Origin: Caryophanales bacterium
Lineage (GTDB): Bacteria; Bacillota_I; Bacilli_A; RFN20; CAG-826
Assembly (NCBI GenBank): GCA_016290145.1
Contig: JAEESX010000005.1
Coordinates: 1 to 41,327 of the forward strand
DNA length: 41,327 bases
Direction of reading: 5' to 3'
The notes beneath the pieces are model-generated. The model was not told where the DNA came from and made no database searches. It was given only the letters and a program-made list of their open reading frames with translations. A program made the position numbers and the translations under genes. Below, in pieces: positions 16,824-24,090 of this stretch; the first letter of the stretch is position 1, and each line of letters starts with the position of its first letter.

Positions 16824-19151
16824 GAATTTTGAGAGATTTTCTTCAACTTCTTCAGGGGATAACACCACTTCATAATTCTTCCATTCAGCGCGGTATAACT
16901 CCTGATATTGTCTAGACATATATCTCTCATCGATGAGTAAAACCGCTCCGCGGTCTTTCTCACTTCTAATGACTCTTCCGACAGCTTGCATAACTTTATT
17001 CATGCCTGGATATAAGTACGCATAGTCTCTGCCTGGGAGGTCTTGATTATCATAATATTCACTAATTTGGTCGCTCTCAAAGTTAATTCTAGGCATACCG
17101 ATGCCGATAATCACCGCACCGATTAAACGGTCACTGACAAGGTCAATTCCTTCGGAAAATGCACCACCAATGACTAAGAAACCTAAGGTTGTTCTACCTG
17201 GATTTGGTTGGAAGTTAAGTAAGAACTCTCTTCTTTCTTCTTCAGTCATCTCTTTTGTTTGTACAAAATAGTCATAGTCAGATAAGTCTAAATGTAGCAA
17301 AAGATTTTCCATATATTCATAGCTTGGCGAATAGATGAAATAATTACCGACTTTGTTATCAACAAACTTCTTAATATATTCCGCTACTTCGTGATAGGTC
17401 TTTTCTCTATTTCTCCATTTCACTGACACCTTTGGTGCGACTAATAATCTTAAGTTATCAATTGGGAATGGAGAAGGAAGAATTAAGCGAGGATCACTGC
17501 TTTTCTCTCCACCTAAGGTATCAATGTAATACTCAATAGGTTGTAATGTCGCAGAGAAGAATACTGCGCCTTTGATACCTCTAAGAGTTCTACTTAAGAA
17601 CGAAGAAGCATCTAAGCACAACATACGGATGTTCATCGTGTCTGCGAGTATATCTAAATACAATAAGTATTTATCACAATAGAATTCACTGATTTTCACG
17701 AACTCATTGACCTCTAAATAGAAGTCTAATAATTCATCAGTCATCTCTTCGCGTTCATTCTTATTGATGTCTTGGCAGGTCTCTACAAAGTAGACGAGTG
17801 GATTCTCAATTTCCGCTGGATAATGATCAAGGATGTATTGCCCAGGTTCTTTACCTTCCATGAGTTCCTTGAACATCTTATTTAACTTCGTTAAAGCGCG
17901 TTTGAGTTTAAGATGTTTACTATGTCTTACGGACTTTCTTGCGGTTAAGAAAGATTCGTATAATACGAAGCTAGAATACATATCTCTAGAACGGTCCACT
18001 AAGTTGTGGGCTTCATCCACTAATGCTAAGTGATGTGTGGCATCTTCATCGAAGTACCTTTTCATGTATGAAATAGGGTCGAATAAATAGTTATAGTCGC
18101 AGATGATTATATCGCAGTATAAAGACAAATCGAGTTCTAACTCAAATGGACAAATCACATTCTCACGAGCAATGTCCATAATTGTGTCTGGATCAAATGT
18201 CGTATAGTTGGTCAAAGCGTAGTTAAGAACGGCTTGTATCTTGTCGTAATACTTGCGCGCAAATGGACAGTCATCTGGGTTACAGGCTTTGCCTTTGCAG
18301 AAACAAACCTTATCCTTTGCGGTAATAACTATGTCATTAATCACAAGTCCTTTTTCTTTTAATATCTCAACAGCTTGATAAGCCGCTTCTTTTCCTGGTG
18401 TCTTCGCGGTGAGATAGAAAATTTTAGATTGAGTATCTTCCGGTAAAACTTTGATGAATGGGAAGAGCGTAGACATCGTTTTTCCGATACCTGTTGGTGC
18501 TTCACAGTAGAAGCGTCCACCATTCTTACCGACAGCATAGCAGTATTTGGCTAATTCGCGCTGTCCTCTGCGGTATTTGGTGAATGGGAATGATAATGTC
18601 TCAATCGAAGCGTTTTTGTTCTCAGTGTGTCTAAAAAGAATATTGTAGAAGTCGAGATATTCTTCGATTAATCCATAGACATATTGTTCTAGTTCTGCAG
18701 CATAGCAAAAATGTTCTTCGATTCTTTTGTCTTTCTCTTTTCCTTGTCTAATATACGTTAGACGTATAGAGATTGTTTCTAAGTGTTGTTCTAAAGCAAA
18801 TAAGTAGGCATAGCATTTAGCTTGTCCCATATGCCAGGCGAAGTTATCATCGCGGAACTTTTGCAGTTCTTCAACACTGGATTTGATTTCATCAATGATA
18901 TATTCACCATTCTTCTTTTTGATGATTCCGTCAGCGCGTCCATGGAGTGTGACTTCAACATCAGAAACAACAAATGTATTCCTTAAAGGATACTCACTCA
19001 TATAATTGCTATCTTGTTGAGATTGATACGCACTATGAATGCGAGAGCCTTCACTCATCGAACTACGATTAAAAACACGGTTGTCGATATCACCCGTTCT
19101 AAGTAAAAAATCCACTAGTTGATGGACCGATAATTCGAGAGTTTTTTCCAT
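16812..19151 (-). CDS. XPD/DinG-like helicase fused to an N-terminal PD-(D/E)XK nuclease
   Basis: 779 residues. Residues 1-170 carry the RecB/Cas4-type nuclease motifs in order: H39, D74 in GRADGI, E88-x-K90 in DEIK, and Q110xxxY114. The rest is an iron-sulfur superfamily 2 helicase: Walker A EAPTGIGKT (about 214-222), four cysteines (VCFC, KAC, DDCPFA, ICPFE) that can hold a 4Fe-4S cluster, DEAH, and a C-terminal motif VI (QAVGRVIRSEKD). Such an enzyme would unwind 5'-3' and cut DNA, probably in repair. The nuclease differs from the DnaQ-type exonuclease fused to some Firmicutes DinG proteins. It starts 27 nt after fmt with no Shine-Dalgarno; TAAATA lies 4 nt before the ATG. Confidence 0.88.
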   Translation of the reverse strand: MEKTLELSVHQLVDFLLRTGDIDNRVFNRSSMSEGSRIHSAYQSQQDSNYMSEYPLRNTFVVSDVEVTLHGRADGIIKKKNGEYIIDEIKSSVEELQKFRDDNFAWHMGQAKCYAYLFALEQHLETISIRLTYIRQGKEKDKRIEEHFCYAAELEQYVYGLIEEYLDFYNILFRHTENKNASIETLSFPFTKYRRGQRELAKYCYAVGKNGGRFYCEAPTGIGKTMSTLFPFIKVLPEDTQSKIFYLTAKTPGKEAAYQAVEILKEKGLVINDIVITAKDKVCFCKGKACNPDDCPFARKYYDKIQAVLNYALTNYTTFDPDTIMDIARENVICPFELELDLSLYCDIIICDYNYLFDPISYMKRYFDEDATHHLALVDEAHNLVDRSRDMYSSFVLYESFLTARKSVRHSKHLKLKRALTKLNKMFKELMEGKEPGQYILDHYPAEIENPLVYFVETCQDINKNEREEMTDELLDFYLEVNEFVKISEFYCDKYLLYLDILADTMNIRMLCLDASSFLSRTLRGIKGAVFFSATLQPIEYYIDTLGGEKSSDPRLILPSPFPIDNLRLLVAPKVSVKWRNREKTYHEVAEYIKKFVDNKVGNYFIYSPSYEYMENLLLHLDLSDYDYFVQTKEMTEEERREFLLNFQPNPGRTTLGFLVIGGAFSEGIDLVSDRLIGAVIIGIGMPRINFESDQISEYYDNQDLPGRDYAYLYPGMNKVMQAVGRVIRSEKDRGAVLLIDERYMSRQYQELYRAEWKNYEVVLSPEEVEENLSKFFDK

Positions 19152-19160
19152 ACAATATTT

Positions 19161-19184
19161 AAGAAAAGACTAGATAAACTAGTC
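19161..19184 (-). terminator. intrinsic terminator of fmt, stop codon in the stem
   Basis: GACTAG (19179-19184), TTTAT loop, CTAGTC (19168-19173), then TTTTCTT. The fmt stop codon TAG (19179-19181) forms half of the first arm. Confidence 0.75.
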
Positions 19185-20117
19185 TAATTTCTTTCCTAAC
19201 AATCCTTGATTGCCGTTTAAGAAGGATTTATAGTCCATTCTATTTTTGCCTTCTTTTTGGACTTCAAGTAACGCTAATTGGCCGCCATTACATTGCACGA
19301 CAAATCCGCGTTTGTCTGCTTGCACGATGGTGCCGACTTCTGCGGTCATCTCATCATTCAAGACTTGTGATTTATAAACTTTTAGTTTCTTACCATCTAA
19401 ATAGAAGTAGGCTCCTGGATGATCGGATAAACCTCTAACCCATCCGTGAAGTTCTTTCACATTTAGATTTAAATCTAATTTCTCTTGTTCTGGTTTAATT
19501 GTTGGGCAGAATGATACTTGGCTTTCATCTTGTTCTTCACCTGGAAGGGTGCCCATCGCATAACTATTAATGTTTTCAAGAGTTAAGTCGATTGCGGCTT
19601 GCGCCATCTTCTTAAATAAGGATGTGGCGTTATCATCATCTTCAATGGCAACTTCTTTTTTGGCATACATTCTACCAGCGTCCATCGCTGCCACCATTTC
19701 CATAAGTGTCATACCGGTAACCTTTTCACCATTTATGAGCGCGTATTGGATAGGCGCTGCGCCACGATATTTAGGAAGTAATGAACCATGTAAATTCACA
19801 CATCCCACTGTTGGGATATCAAGTAGTCCTTGTGGCACGATTTGGCCATAGGCCAATGTGATAATGACATCCGGCGCTAAGTCTTTAACGAATTCGTATT
19901 CTTTACGGATTTTTACAGGTTGAAACACGGGGATGCCATATTTCTCCGCCACTACTTTTGTCGGAACTTTTTCTAACTCACCTTTTCTACCAACTGGGCG
20001 ATCTGGTTGAGCAATTAAGCCAACAAAGTATAATCCCTTATTAATAAGCGCTTCAAAGACTGTCGCACTTATTTCTGGGGTTCCCATAAAAACAAAACGT
20101 ATTCTTTTCTTGTCCAT
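19179..20117 (-). CDS. fmt: methionyl-tRNA formyltransferase
   Basis: Transfers a formyl group from 10-formyl-tetrahydrofolate to Met-tRNA-fMet, so this organism initiates with formyl-methionine. The N-terminal domain opens with VFMGTPEIS and contains the signature SLLPKYRGAAPI near 109-120. The C-terminal OB-like domain is present. 312 residues is the usual length. No Shine-Dalgarno; TATAAT with TTGAAC 16 bp upstream lies 9 nt before the ATG. The def gene that often accompanies fmt is not in this window. Confidence 0.97.
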   Translation of the reverse strand: MDKKRIRFVFMGTPEISATVFEALINKGLYFVGLIAQPDRPVGRKGELEKVPTKVVAEKYGIPVFQPVKIRKEYEFVKDLAPDVIITLAYGQIVPQGLLDIPTVGCVNLHGSLLPKYRGAAPIQYALINGEKVTGMTLMEMVAAMDAGRMYAKKEVAIEDDDNATSLFKKMAQAAIDLTLENINSYAMGTLPGEEQDESQVSFCPTIKPEQEKLDLNLNVKELHGWVRGLSDHPGAYFYLDGKKLKVYKSQVLNDEMTAEVGTIVQADKRGFVVQCNGGQLALLEVQKEGKNRMDYKSFLNGNQGLLGKKLD

Positions 20118-20126
20118 TGCTATTTA

Positions 20127-20154
20127 ATTATATGTTGTTTTTCTCTTAGTTCAA
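20127..20154 (-). promoter_or_regulatory. fmt promoter, near-leaderless, divergent
   Basis: TTGAAC (20149-20154), 16 bp, TATAAT (20127-20132), then 9 nt to the ATG. It is packed back to back with the promoter of the divergent phosphodiesterase gene in a 55-bp intergenic space. Confidence 0.65.
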
Positions 20155-20160
20155 ATAATA

Positions 20161-20166
20161 TATTAT
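20161..20166 (+). promoter_or_regulatory. -10 box of the phosphodiesterase gene, near-leaderless
   Basis: TATTAT ends 6 nt before the ATG at 20173, and there is no Shine-Dalgarno. A -35 cannot be assigned firmly; TTGTTT at 20135-20140 is the best candidate and would overlap the fmt promoter. Confidence 0.45.
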
Positions 20167-20172
20167 TTAGAT

Positions 20173-20628
20173 ATGAAAATTCTTTTAGTAAGTGATTCTC
20201 ATGGCAATAACGAAGCGCTTAATATGCTTCTCAAACAATATCCAAATATGGATTTATACATCCACTGCGGAGATTCAGAAAGCGATGAGTTTTCACTTTA
20301 TCCATACCGTTCAGTAATGGGTAACTGCGACCTCGCATATGACTTCCCAGAGTATTTGGTCATACCAACTCCTTATGGGAATATGTTTGTGCAGCATAGA
20401 CCCAATCCAAAAGCGGATTTATTACGTAGTAATGATATAAAAATATTTGCATATGGACATACACATGTTAGAAAATATAGCGAGGAATTAGGAATAATTT
20501 GTATTAATCCTGGTTCAATATCATTCGCACGAGATAAGTACGATGGATCCTATGCAATTTTAAAAATTAATGAGAAGAAAGTAGAAGTCGAATTCCATAC
20601 ATTAGAGGAAACGATTTCTAAAATATAA
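20173..20628 (+). CDS. YfcE/MJ0936-type metallophosphodiesterase
   Basis: 151 residues of the calcineurin-like fold. Metal ligands are seen in order: DSHGN (D8, H10), CGD (D34), GNCD (N51), QHRP where many members have HG, and GHTH. Family members hydrolyse phosphodiesters with Mn or similar metals; the natural substrate is unclear. It opens the plus-strand group and is followed after 39 nt by the adenylating enzyme. In Bacillus-type genomes such a gene often sits by rdgB/rph, so this context is different. Confidence 0.88.
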   Translation: MKILLVSDSHGNNEALNMLLKQYPNMDLYIHCGDSESDEFSLYPYRSVMGNCDLAYDFPEYLVIPTPYGNMFVQHRPNPKADLLRSNDIKIFAYGHTHVRKYSEELGIICINPGSISFARDKYDGSYAILKINEKKVEVEFHTLEETISKI

Positions 20629-20667
20629 ATATTTTTGCTAAAATTAAAATTTGAAAGGTAAACAATT

Positions 20668-22722
20668 ATGGCAACAAAATTCGAAAAAGTGACAGAATAC
20701 ATCGCTGTCGCAGCTCAATTATTGAGCACATCCCAAAGAATGGAAGATATATTCCATTCCACGATGAAGAGAAACGAAAAGAAGATCGCCGTTGAATACG
20801 TCAATCACAAAGGTAAGATTAAACACTACCGCTACAGCAAACTTCGTTCACACGCATATGAATTAGCGAGTGTTTTATCTCAATACTTAATTCAACAACC
20901 AAAGAATGTCCCAATCATTTTAAAGTGTGCGAACTCTCCACACTGGTGTGAAATCTTCTGGGCAATTTTAATGTGTGGTTATAAACCACTCCTCATCGAC
21001 GCTAGAACTTCTAAAGAAGGTGCTATCCACGTCGCAGAAATGAGCAAGGCCTTAGCAATTATTACAGATGATAATAATCAATATCCAATCACTAAGATTT
21101 CCTTATCTGATTTATTAGAAGAAAAACATCACTATTCATTCTCACCAAACTGGGAAAACGAAGTTATCTTCTCCTCCAGTGGTACAACAGGTGATGTCAA
21201 ATTAATGGTCTTTAACGGTGCTAACTTAGTGGCACAAATTTGCTCCGCTTTAGAAATGGGCAAAGAGACAATGGATATTATGTATCCAGACTCCATGGGC
21301 AAATTAAAAATCTTGGCTATGATTCCATTCCACCACATCTTTGGTTTCGTCGCCGTCTTCTTATGGTTCTCGTTCTATGGTAAGACAATCGTCTTCCCAG
21401 CCAGCACCACACCAAGTGATATCCAATATATCTGTCAAAAATGCGGTGTCACCCACGTCTTTAGTGTTCCACTATTCTGGGATTCTTTAGCCTTAGGCAT
21501 TTCCCGTAAAGCGGAAATGGAAGGACCACAAAAAGCTGCCTTATTAGATAAAATGATCGGCTATAACACCGGTAAAATTACAAAAGAAGAAGCAGGCATT
21601 GCCGCAAGCAAAGTTGCTCGTGATACAGTCCAAAAGAAATTACTCGGTAACAAAGTTAAATATTGTATTTCCGGTGGCGGTTTCTTATCTAGAGAAACTC
21701 TTACCGCAATCAATGGCTTAGGTTACAACTTATACAATGGTTATGGTATGACCGAAATCGGTGTCTCCTCTGTTGAATTATCACCAGAAGTCGAAACAAG
21801 ATTAAAAGGTCGTATTGGTAAACCATTGCATGGTGTTGAATACAAGATTGAAGGTAATGCACAAAAGGGTGAATTATTAGTTAGATCTAACGCCATCCAT
21901 ATTAGAGAAATCATTAACGGCGTTGAACAACCAGCTACATTAACTCCAGAAGGCTTCTTCCGCACTGGCGATATCGCTGAAGCCGACCCAACCGGTGGCT
22001 ACTACCTCAAAGGTCGTATCAAAGATATCATTATTAACGCTGATGGTGAAAACATCTTCCCAGATGAACTTGAAATTTATTTCAAGGATTTACCACTTGT
22101 CCAACATTTATGTGTTTTAGGTTACTCCCCAGAGCACAATAACGTGGAAAAGATTGGCTTAGTCTTAGAACTCGACAACAAGGCTAACGATGAAGACATC
22201 GCTAAGATCAAAGCACAAATCGAAGAAATCCAACCAAAATTACCACATAAAGTGAAACTTGATGGCATCTTCCTCTCAAGAGGAAAACTCCCACTAGCGA
22301 ACAATATGAAGGTCAAACGCTTCCTCATCAAGAAGGGTTTAGAAGAAAACAGCAACGAATATGTTTCTATCGATAACAAGAAAGAAGCAAGAACATTCGA
22401 AGGCTTCAATCCAGAAGACATCGAAAGCATCTTAAAACCAATGAGACATATTTTCAGTGAAGTTCTTATCCTACCTGAGTTCAAAATTGATGATGATGCA
22501 CACTGGATTAATGATTTAGGCGGCGACTCCATGAGTTATGTCGAATTAATCCGTGACGTTCAAGACCAATTTGACATTGAATTCCCAGAGTCACTACTCA
22601 CCGGTTCTATGGCCACAATAAACGATTTCGTTTACGAGATCGCAAAACTCAAATATGGTGAACCTAAAAAAGCGAAAAAGGCCGCTAAACCTGTAAAGAA
22701 GGAAAAAAATGCAAAGAAATAA
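20668..22722 (+). CDS. acyl-adenylating enzyme fused to an acyl carrier protein domain
   Basis: 684 residues. The adenylate-forming domain has the P-loop FSSSGTTGDVK (about 167-177), NGYGMTEIG (about 357) and the hinge region GRIKDIIINADGENIFPDELE (about 450). Residues about 585-665 form a carrier domain with the phosphopantetheine site GGDS (Ser621). A Lys-rich tail (KKAKKAAKPVKKEKNAKK) ends the protein and could bind membranes or nucleic acid. The enzyme would activate a carboxylic acid, perhaps a fatty acid, and load it on its own carrier arm. No thioesterase, condensation or reductase domain is present. AAAGG nine nt upstream is the ribosome site. Codon choice rich in C-ending codons suggests strong expression. 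Substrate unknown. Confidence 0.82.
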   Translation: MATKFEKVTEYIAVAAQLLSTSQRMEDIFHSTMKRNEKKIAVEYVNHKGKIKHYRYSKLRSHAYELASVLSQYLIQQPKNVPIILKCANSPHWCEIFWAILMCGYKPLLIDARTSKEGAIHVAEMSKALAIITDDNNQYPITKISLSDLLEEKHHYSFSPNWENEVIFSSSGTTGDVKLMVFNGANLVAQICSALEMGKETMDIMYPDSMGKLKILAMIPFHHIFGFVAVFLWFSFYGKTIVFPASTTPSDIQYICQKCGVTHVFSVPLFWDSLALGISRKAEMEGPQKAALLDKMIGYNTGKITKEEAGIAASKVARDTVQKKLLGNKVKYCISGGGFLSRETLTAINGLGYNLYNGYGMTEIGVSSVELSPEVETRLKGRIGKPLHGVEYKIEGNAQKGELLVRSNAIHIREIINGVEQPATLTPEGFFRTGDIAEADPTGGYYLKGRIKDIIINADGENIFPDELEIYFKDLPLVQHLCVLGYSPEHNNVEKIGLVLELDNKANDEDIAKIKAQIEEIQPKLPHKVKLDGIFLSRGKLPLANNMKVKRFLIKKGLEENSNEYVSIDNKKEARTFEGFNPEDIESILKPMRHIFSEVLILPEFKIDDDAHWINDLGGDSMSYVELIRDVQDQFDIEFPESLLTGSMATINDFVYEIAKLKYGEPKKAKKAAKPVKKEKNAKK

Positions 22723-22723
22723 A

Positions 22724-22752
22724 TTGATTTATTTATCTTCTTTTGCTAACAT
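22724..22752 (+). promoter_or_regulatory. rpsT promoter
   Basis: TTGATT (22724-22729), 17 bp, TAACAT (22747-22752) preceded by TGC as an extended -10. It gives rpsT its own transcript with a leader of about 25 nt containing GAGAGG. Confidence 0.65.
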
Positions 22753-22783
22753 AATCAACGACATTCAAAAAGAGAGGTAACTT

Positions 22784-23047
22784 ATGGCTAACATAAAATC
22801 CCAAATTAAACGTAATCGCACAAACGAAAAAGCACGTCAAAGAAACGTGTCCGCTAAGAGCGCAGTCCGCACTGCTGCTAAAAAAGTTAGATTAGCAGTT
22901 GAAGCTAAAGATTTAGCTAAAGCTGAAGAAGCATTAAATGCAGCATTCCGTCTCATCGACAAAACAGTCAGCGATGGAATCCAACACGAAAACACAGCTG
23001 CCAGACAAAAAGGCGAATTACAACGTTTAGTCAATTCTATTAAATAA
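22784..23047 (+). CDS. rpsT: 30S ribosomal protein S20
   Basis: Basic helical protein of 87 residues that binds 16S rRNA early in 30S assembly. The start MANIKSQIKRNRTNEKARQRN, the Ala/Lys-rich middle and the C-terminal HENTAARQKGEL are diagnostic. GAGAGG six nt upstream supports the start. It converges on holA with 12 nt between the stops, matching the holA-rpsT neighbourhood of Bacillus relatives. Confidence 0.98.
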   Translation: MANIKSQIKRNRTNEKARQRNVSAKSAVRTAAKKVRLAVEAKDLAKAEEALNAAFRLIDKTVSDGIQHENTAARQKGELQRLVNSIK

Positions 23048-23054
23048 TAGAATT
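23033..23054. terminator. perfect inverted repeat between convergent rpsT and holA
   Basis: AATTCTATTA (23033-23042) and TAATAGAATT (23045-23054) are exact complements around AA. The rpsT TAA (23045-23047) is inside the second arm. Neither side has a long U-run, so it may be a weak two-way terminator or an end-protecting hairpin. Confidence 0.55.
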
Positions 23055-23059
23055 TGAAA

Positions 23060-24043
23060 TTAATCTCTTTTGAAGTTTATTAAGAACAATTCAAAAGCAT
23101 AGAAGCGGTCGACAAGGCCGCTTTTAATTTGCAAGTCGAGATTAAATAAATCATCGAGTGTTCTATGAATTGCTTTTTCAGACATATTAAAGGTTTTCTT
23201 CTTAAGAATTTGCACACGAATAGGTTTGATCTTGAGTTCGTTTGCGATATCATCATTAGTCATACTTTGTTTAGATAAGAAAACCACTTGGTTTAATAAA
23301 CGGAATTGATTACCTAGCATACTGATTAAAGTCACCGGTTCAACGTTAGATACTTGTAAGTCTCTAAATAAACCGATGGCTTTTTCATTTTCACCATCTA
23401 ATAAATAGTTAAATAATTGGAAGGTGTTATCTTCAAGTGGTCTAGTCACTAATAAAAGAACATCTTCATATCTAATATGTTTGGTATATAAGAATAGTTT
23501 TTGAATACTATTCTTTAATAAAGGAATATCACCAGCAGTACGGTCCACTAATTCCATAACGGCATCACTGTCCATCTTACTGCCTGGATTCTTCGTTATT
23601 GAGTCATTAACAACCTTACGAACATATTCGTTCCATTCCTTAATTGTGGGGTCACCCATAAATGTGACTTTTGCGTTAGCTTCAATTAATTTGAAGAGTT
23701 CACTATTCTTATCCACTTCTGCGGTAGGAACAGTTAAAACTAAATCACAATCAGGATTTGGATTTTTAATATATTGAATAAGGGCTTTATAATCTTGATC
23801 TGCTTCAATCTTGTTTCTTGGTTTTGGTTTCATTAAGAAATAGCAATTATCGACCGCGACAACCTTTTTGTCATATCCTAATGGAACATAGTTCGCATCA
23901 TCGATAATTTCTTGAATTAAAGTGTTATTTCCGTCATAACGCACAAAATTCATATCATCGCGTTCTGGCAATGACTGTTTAGCGATGGCTTTCACCACTT
24001 TTTTAATTTCAGAACTCTGATTGCTATATACAAGATGAATCAT
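23060..24043 (-). CDS. holA: DNA polymerase III subunit delta
   Basis: Opens the beta clamp within the clamp-loader complex. The 327 residues show the HolA pattern without P-loop motifs: an N-terminal AAA+-like domain (MIHLVYSNQSSEIKK), DRTAGDIPLLKNSIQKL in the middle, and a helical C-terminal collar domain (LISMLGNQFRLLNQV and IHRTLDDLFNLDLQIKSG). No Shine-Dalgarno precedes the ATG; TATAAT ends 6 nt before it, just beyond the comEC terminator, so holA appears to be its own leaderless unit. Confidence 0.92.
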   Translation of the reverse strand: MIHLVYSNQSSEIKKVVKAIAKQSLPERDDMNFVRYDGNNTLIQEIIDDANYVPLGYDKKVVAVDNCYFLMKPKPRNKIEADQDYKALIQYIKNPNPDCDLVLTVPTAEVDKNSELFKLIEANAKVTFMGDPTIKEWNEYVRKVVNDSITKNPGSKMDSDAVMELVDRTAGDIPLLKNSIQKLFLYTKHIRYEDVLLLVTRPLEDNTFQLFNYLLDGENEKAIGLFRDLQVSNVEPVTLISMLGNQFRLLNQVVFLSKQSMTNDDIANELKIKPIRVQILKKKTFNMSEKAIHRTLDDLFNLDLQIKSGLVDRFYAFELFLINFKRD

Positions 24044-24049
24044 AGAAAC

Positions 24050-24055
24050 ATTATA
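24050..24055 (-). promoter_or_regulatory. holA -10 box, leaderless
   Basis: TATAAT, 6 nt, ATG. No clear -35 is seen in the short stretch after the comEC terminator. Confidence 0.5.
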
Positions 24056-24065
24056 TAATAACTTT

Positions 24066-24090
24066 CCAAAAACTACATAAAAATGTAGTT
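24066..24090 (-). terminator. intrinsic terminator of comEC, stop codon in the stem
   Basis: AACTACAT (24083-24090), TTTT loop, ATGTAGTT (24071-24078), then further T. The comEC stop codon TAG (24073-24075) is within the second arm and the last codons form the rest of the hairpin. Confidence 0.75.
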
